Part shown: one piece after another, positions 23,676 to 24,307 of the stretch | How the letters are laid out: the number at the start of each line of letters is the position of its first letter | Position numbering within the stretch: the first letter of the stretch is position 1 | Assembly (NCBI GenBank): GCA_012027055.1 | Contig: VEPF01000051.1 | Coordinates: 1 to 24,307 of the forward strand | DNA length: 24,307 nucleotides | Reading direction: 5' to 3' | DNA from: Gemmatimonadota bacterium | GTDB lineage: Bacteria; Gemmatimonadota; Gemmatimonadetes; Longimicrobiales; RSA9 | Notes under the pieces: model-generated | The model's database searches: none | Told to the model about the DNA's origin: nothing | The model's input: only the letters and a program-made list of their open reading frames with translations | Program-made: the position numbers and the translations under genes

Positions 23676-24307
23676 GGCTGCCTCTCACCGAAAAGGACGG
23701 TTCCCAGCCGCACCATGGTGCTGCCTTCCTCGATCGCGATCTCGAAATCGTTCGACATGCCCATCGACAGATGCACGGCCGCGAATCCGGGCACCTCGGC
23801 GCCGCACCGCTCGAACAACGCGCGCGCTTCCCGGAAGGTGGCCCGCAGGACGCGCGCATCCGCCGTGAACGGCGCCATGGTCATGAGGCCCTGCACGCGC
23901 AGGCCCGGCAGCGCCGCGATACGCGCGGCCGCCGGCAGCAGGCCAGCGCCACCGGCGAACCCGCTCTTGCTGGTCTCTCCCGAGACGTTGACCTCGAGCA
24001 GGATGTCGAGCGCCTGGCCGGCGCGCTCCGCCTCCAGGGAAAGCTCGGCCGCCAGGCGCTCCGAGTCCACCGAATGCAGCAGGCCTGTCAGCGGCAGTGC
24101 CTTCCGCACTTTGTTCCGCTGCAGGTGTCCGATCAGGTGCCAGCAGATCTCGTCAGCGGCGGCCGGTCGCAGCGCGCGCACCGCCGCGTGCTTCTCCGCC
24201 AGCTCGGCCACCCGGTTCTCGCCGCAGTCGCGCAGGCCTGCGCGCCACGCCGACGCGCGTCGTCGCGGCATCCCGCTGTGGGTGCGCGACGGGGCCGTCC
24301 CGGCCGG
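23672..24307 (-). CDS. yggS: YggS/PROSC-family PLP-binding protein (5' end outside window)
   Basis: The family binds pyridoxal phosphate without known catalysis and keeps PLP and amino-acid pools balanced. Visible landmarks are LRDCGENRVAEL, WHLIGHLQRNKVR, LHSVDSERLA, LEVNVSGETSKSGF, VQGLMTMAP and the phosphate-binding LSMGMSNDFEIAIEEGSTMVRLGT. The frame stays open to the right edge, so the true start is probably beyond 24307; ATG 24271 would remove the PLP-lysine region. Only 12 residues are seen before that ATG, including SRTHS where family members usually have SKT(H/K). The stop overlaps the divIVA start as ATGA. The family call is secure; the state of the lysine site is uncertain because of the window edge. 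Confidence 0.88.
   Translation of the reverse strand, partial: PAGTAPSRTHSGMPRRRASAWRAGLRDCGENRVAELAEKHAAVRALRPAAADEICWHLIGHLQRNKVRKALPLTGLLHSVDSERLAAELSLEAERAGQALDILLEVNVSGETSKSGFAGGAGLLPAAARIAALPGLRVQGLMTMAPFTADARVLRATFREARALFERCGAEVPGFAAVHLSMGMSNDFEIAIEEGSTMVRLGTVLFGERQP

Overview
This is a very GC-rich bacterial window. The gene content suggests a Gemmatimonadota chromosome, probably from an environmental genome. The clues are an MglA/roadblock/PATAN/TPR gene run beside yggS-divIVA-pnp-ileS-lspA-rluD, a eukaryal-type (type 2) IleRS, and small secreted glycine-zipper proteins of a style I associate with that phylum. The phylum call is inference; no rRNA or marker tree is available.

Layout. 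Positions 1-5540 are an accessory, envelope-directed patchwork on both strands: the end of a GH18-like glycosidase (+), two unrecognised membrane proteins (-), an L,D-transpeptidase (+), a PEP-CTERM protein (+), a small outer-membrane beta-barrel candidate (-), a roughly 570-base stretch without a convincing gene, and a frameshifted glycine-zipper gene (+). A perfect 12-bp hairpin then separates this from a tRNA-Val(UAC) on the minus strand. From 5637 to the right edge every gene is on the minus strand.

The minus-strand block, in transcription order from the right edge, is: yggS (cut by the window), divIVA, punA-like phosphorylase, ileS, lspA and rluD. These are tightly packed, with an ATGA overlap between yggS and divIVA. 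After a gap of about 240 bases comes a second compact unit: a roughly 20-repeat TPR protein, a PATAN/DUF4388-TPR protein, a TPR-roadblock fusion, two more roadblock/LC7 proteins, an MglA-type small GTPase, a tandem DnaA-type AAA+ ATPase without a DNA-binding domain, a second PATAN/DUF4388-TPR protein, a membrane-anchored HExxH peptidase, a two-helix membrane protein and the tRNA. Three successive ATGA stop/start overlaps in the middle of this unit imply translational coupling.

How the genes may work together. MglA GTPases with roadblock (MglB-type) partners set cell polarity in Myxococcus and Thermus, and PATAN domains occur in signalling linked to pili and motility. The second unit therefore looks like a GTPase switch with several candidate regulators, TPR scaffolds and an unusual double AAA+ module recruited from the DnaA family. 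It follows an operon that encodes DivIVA, itself a pole- or septum-marking protein. I consider this unit (7059-16700) the likely under-described system here. Other notable points are a swapped GIHH signature in IleRS, an Asp at the base-specificity position of the phosphorylase, and nine 11-residue coiled-coil repeats in DivIVA.
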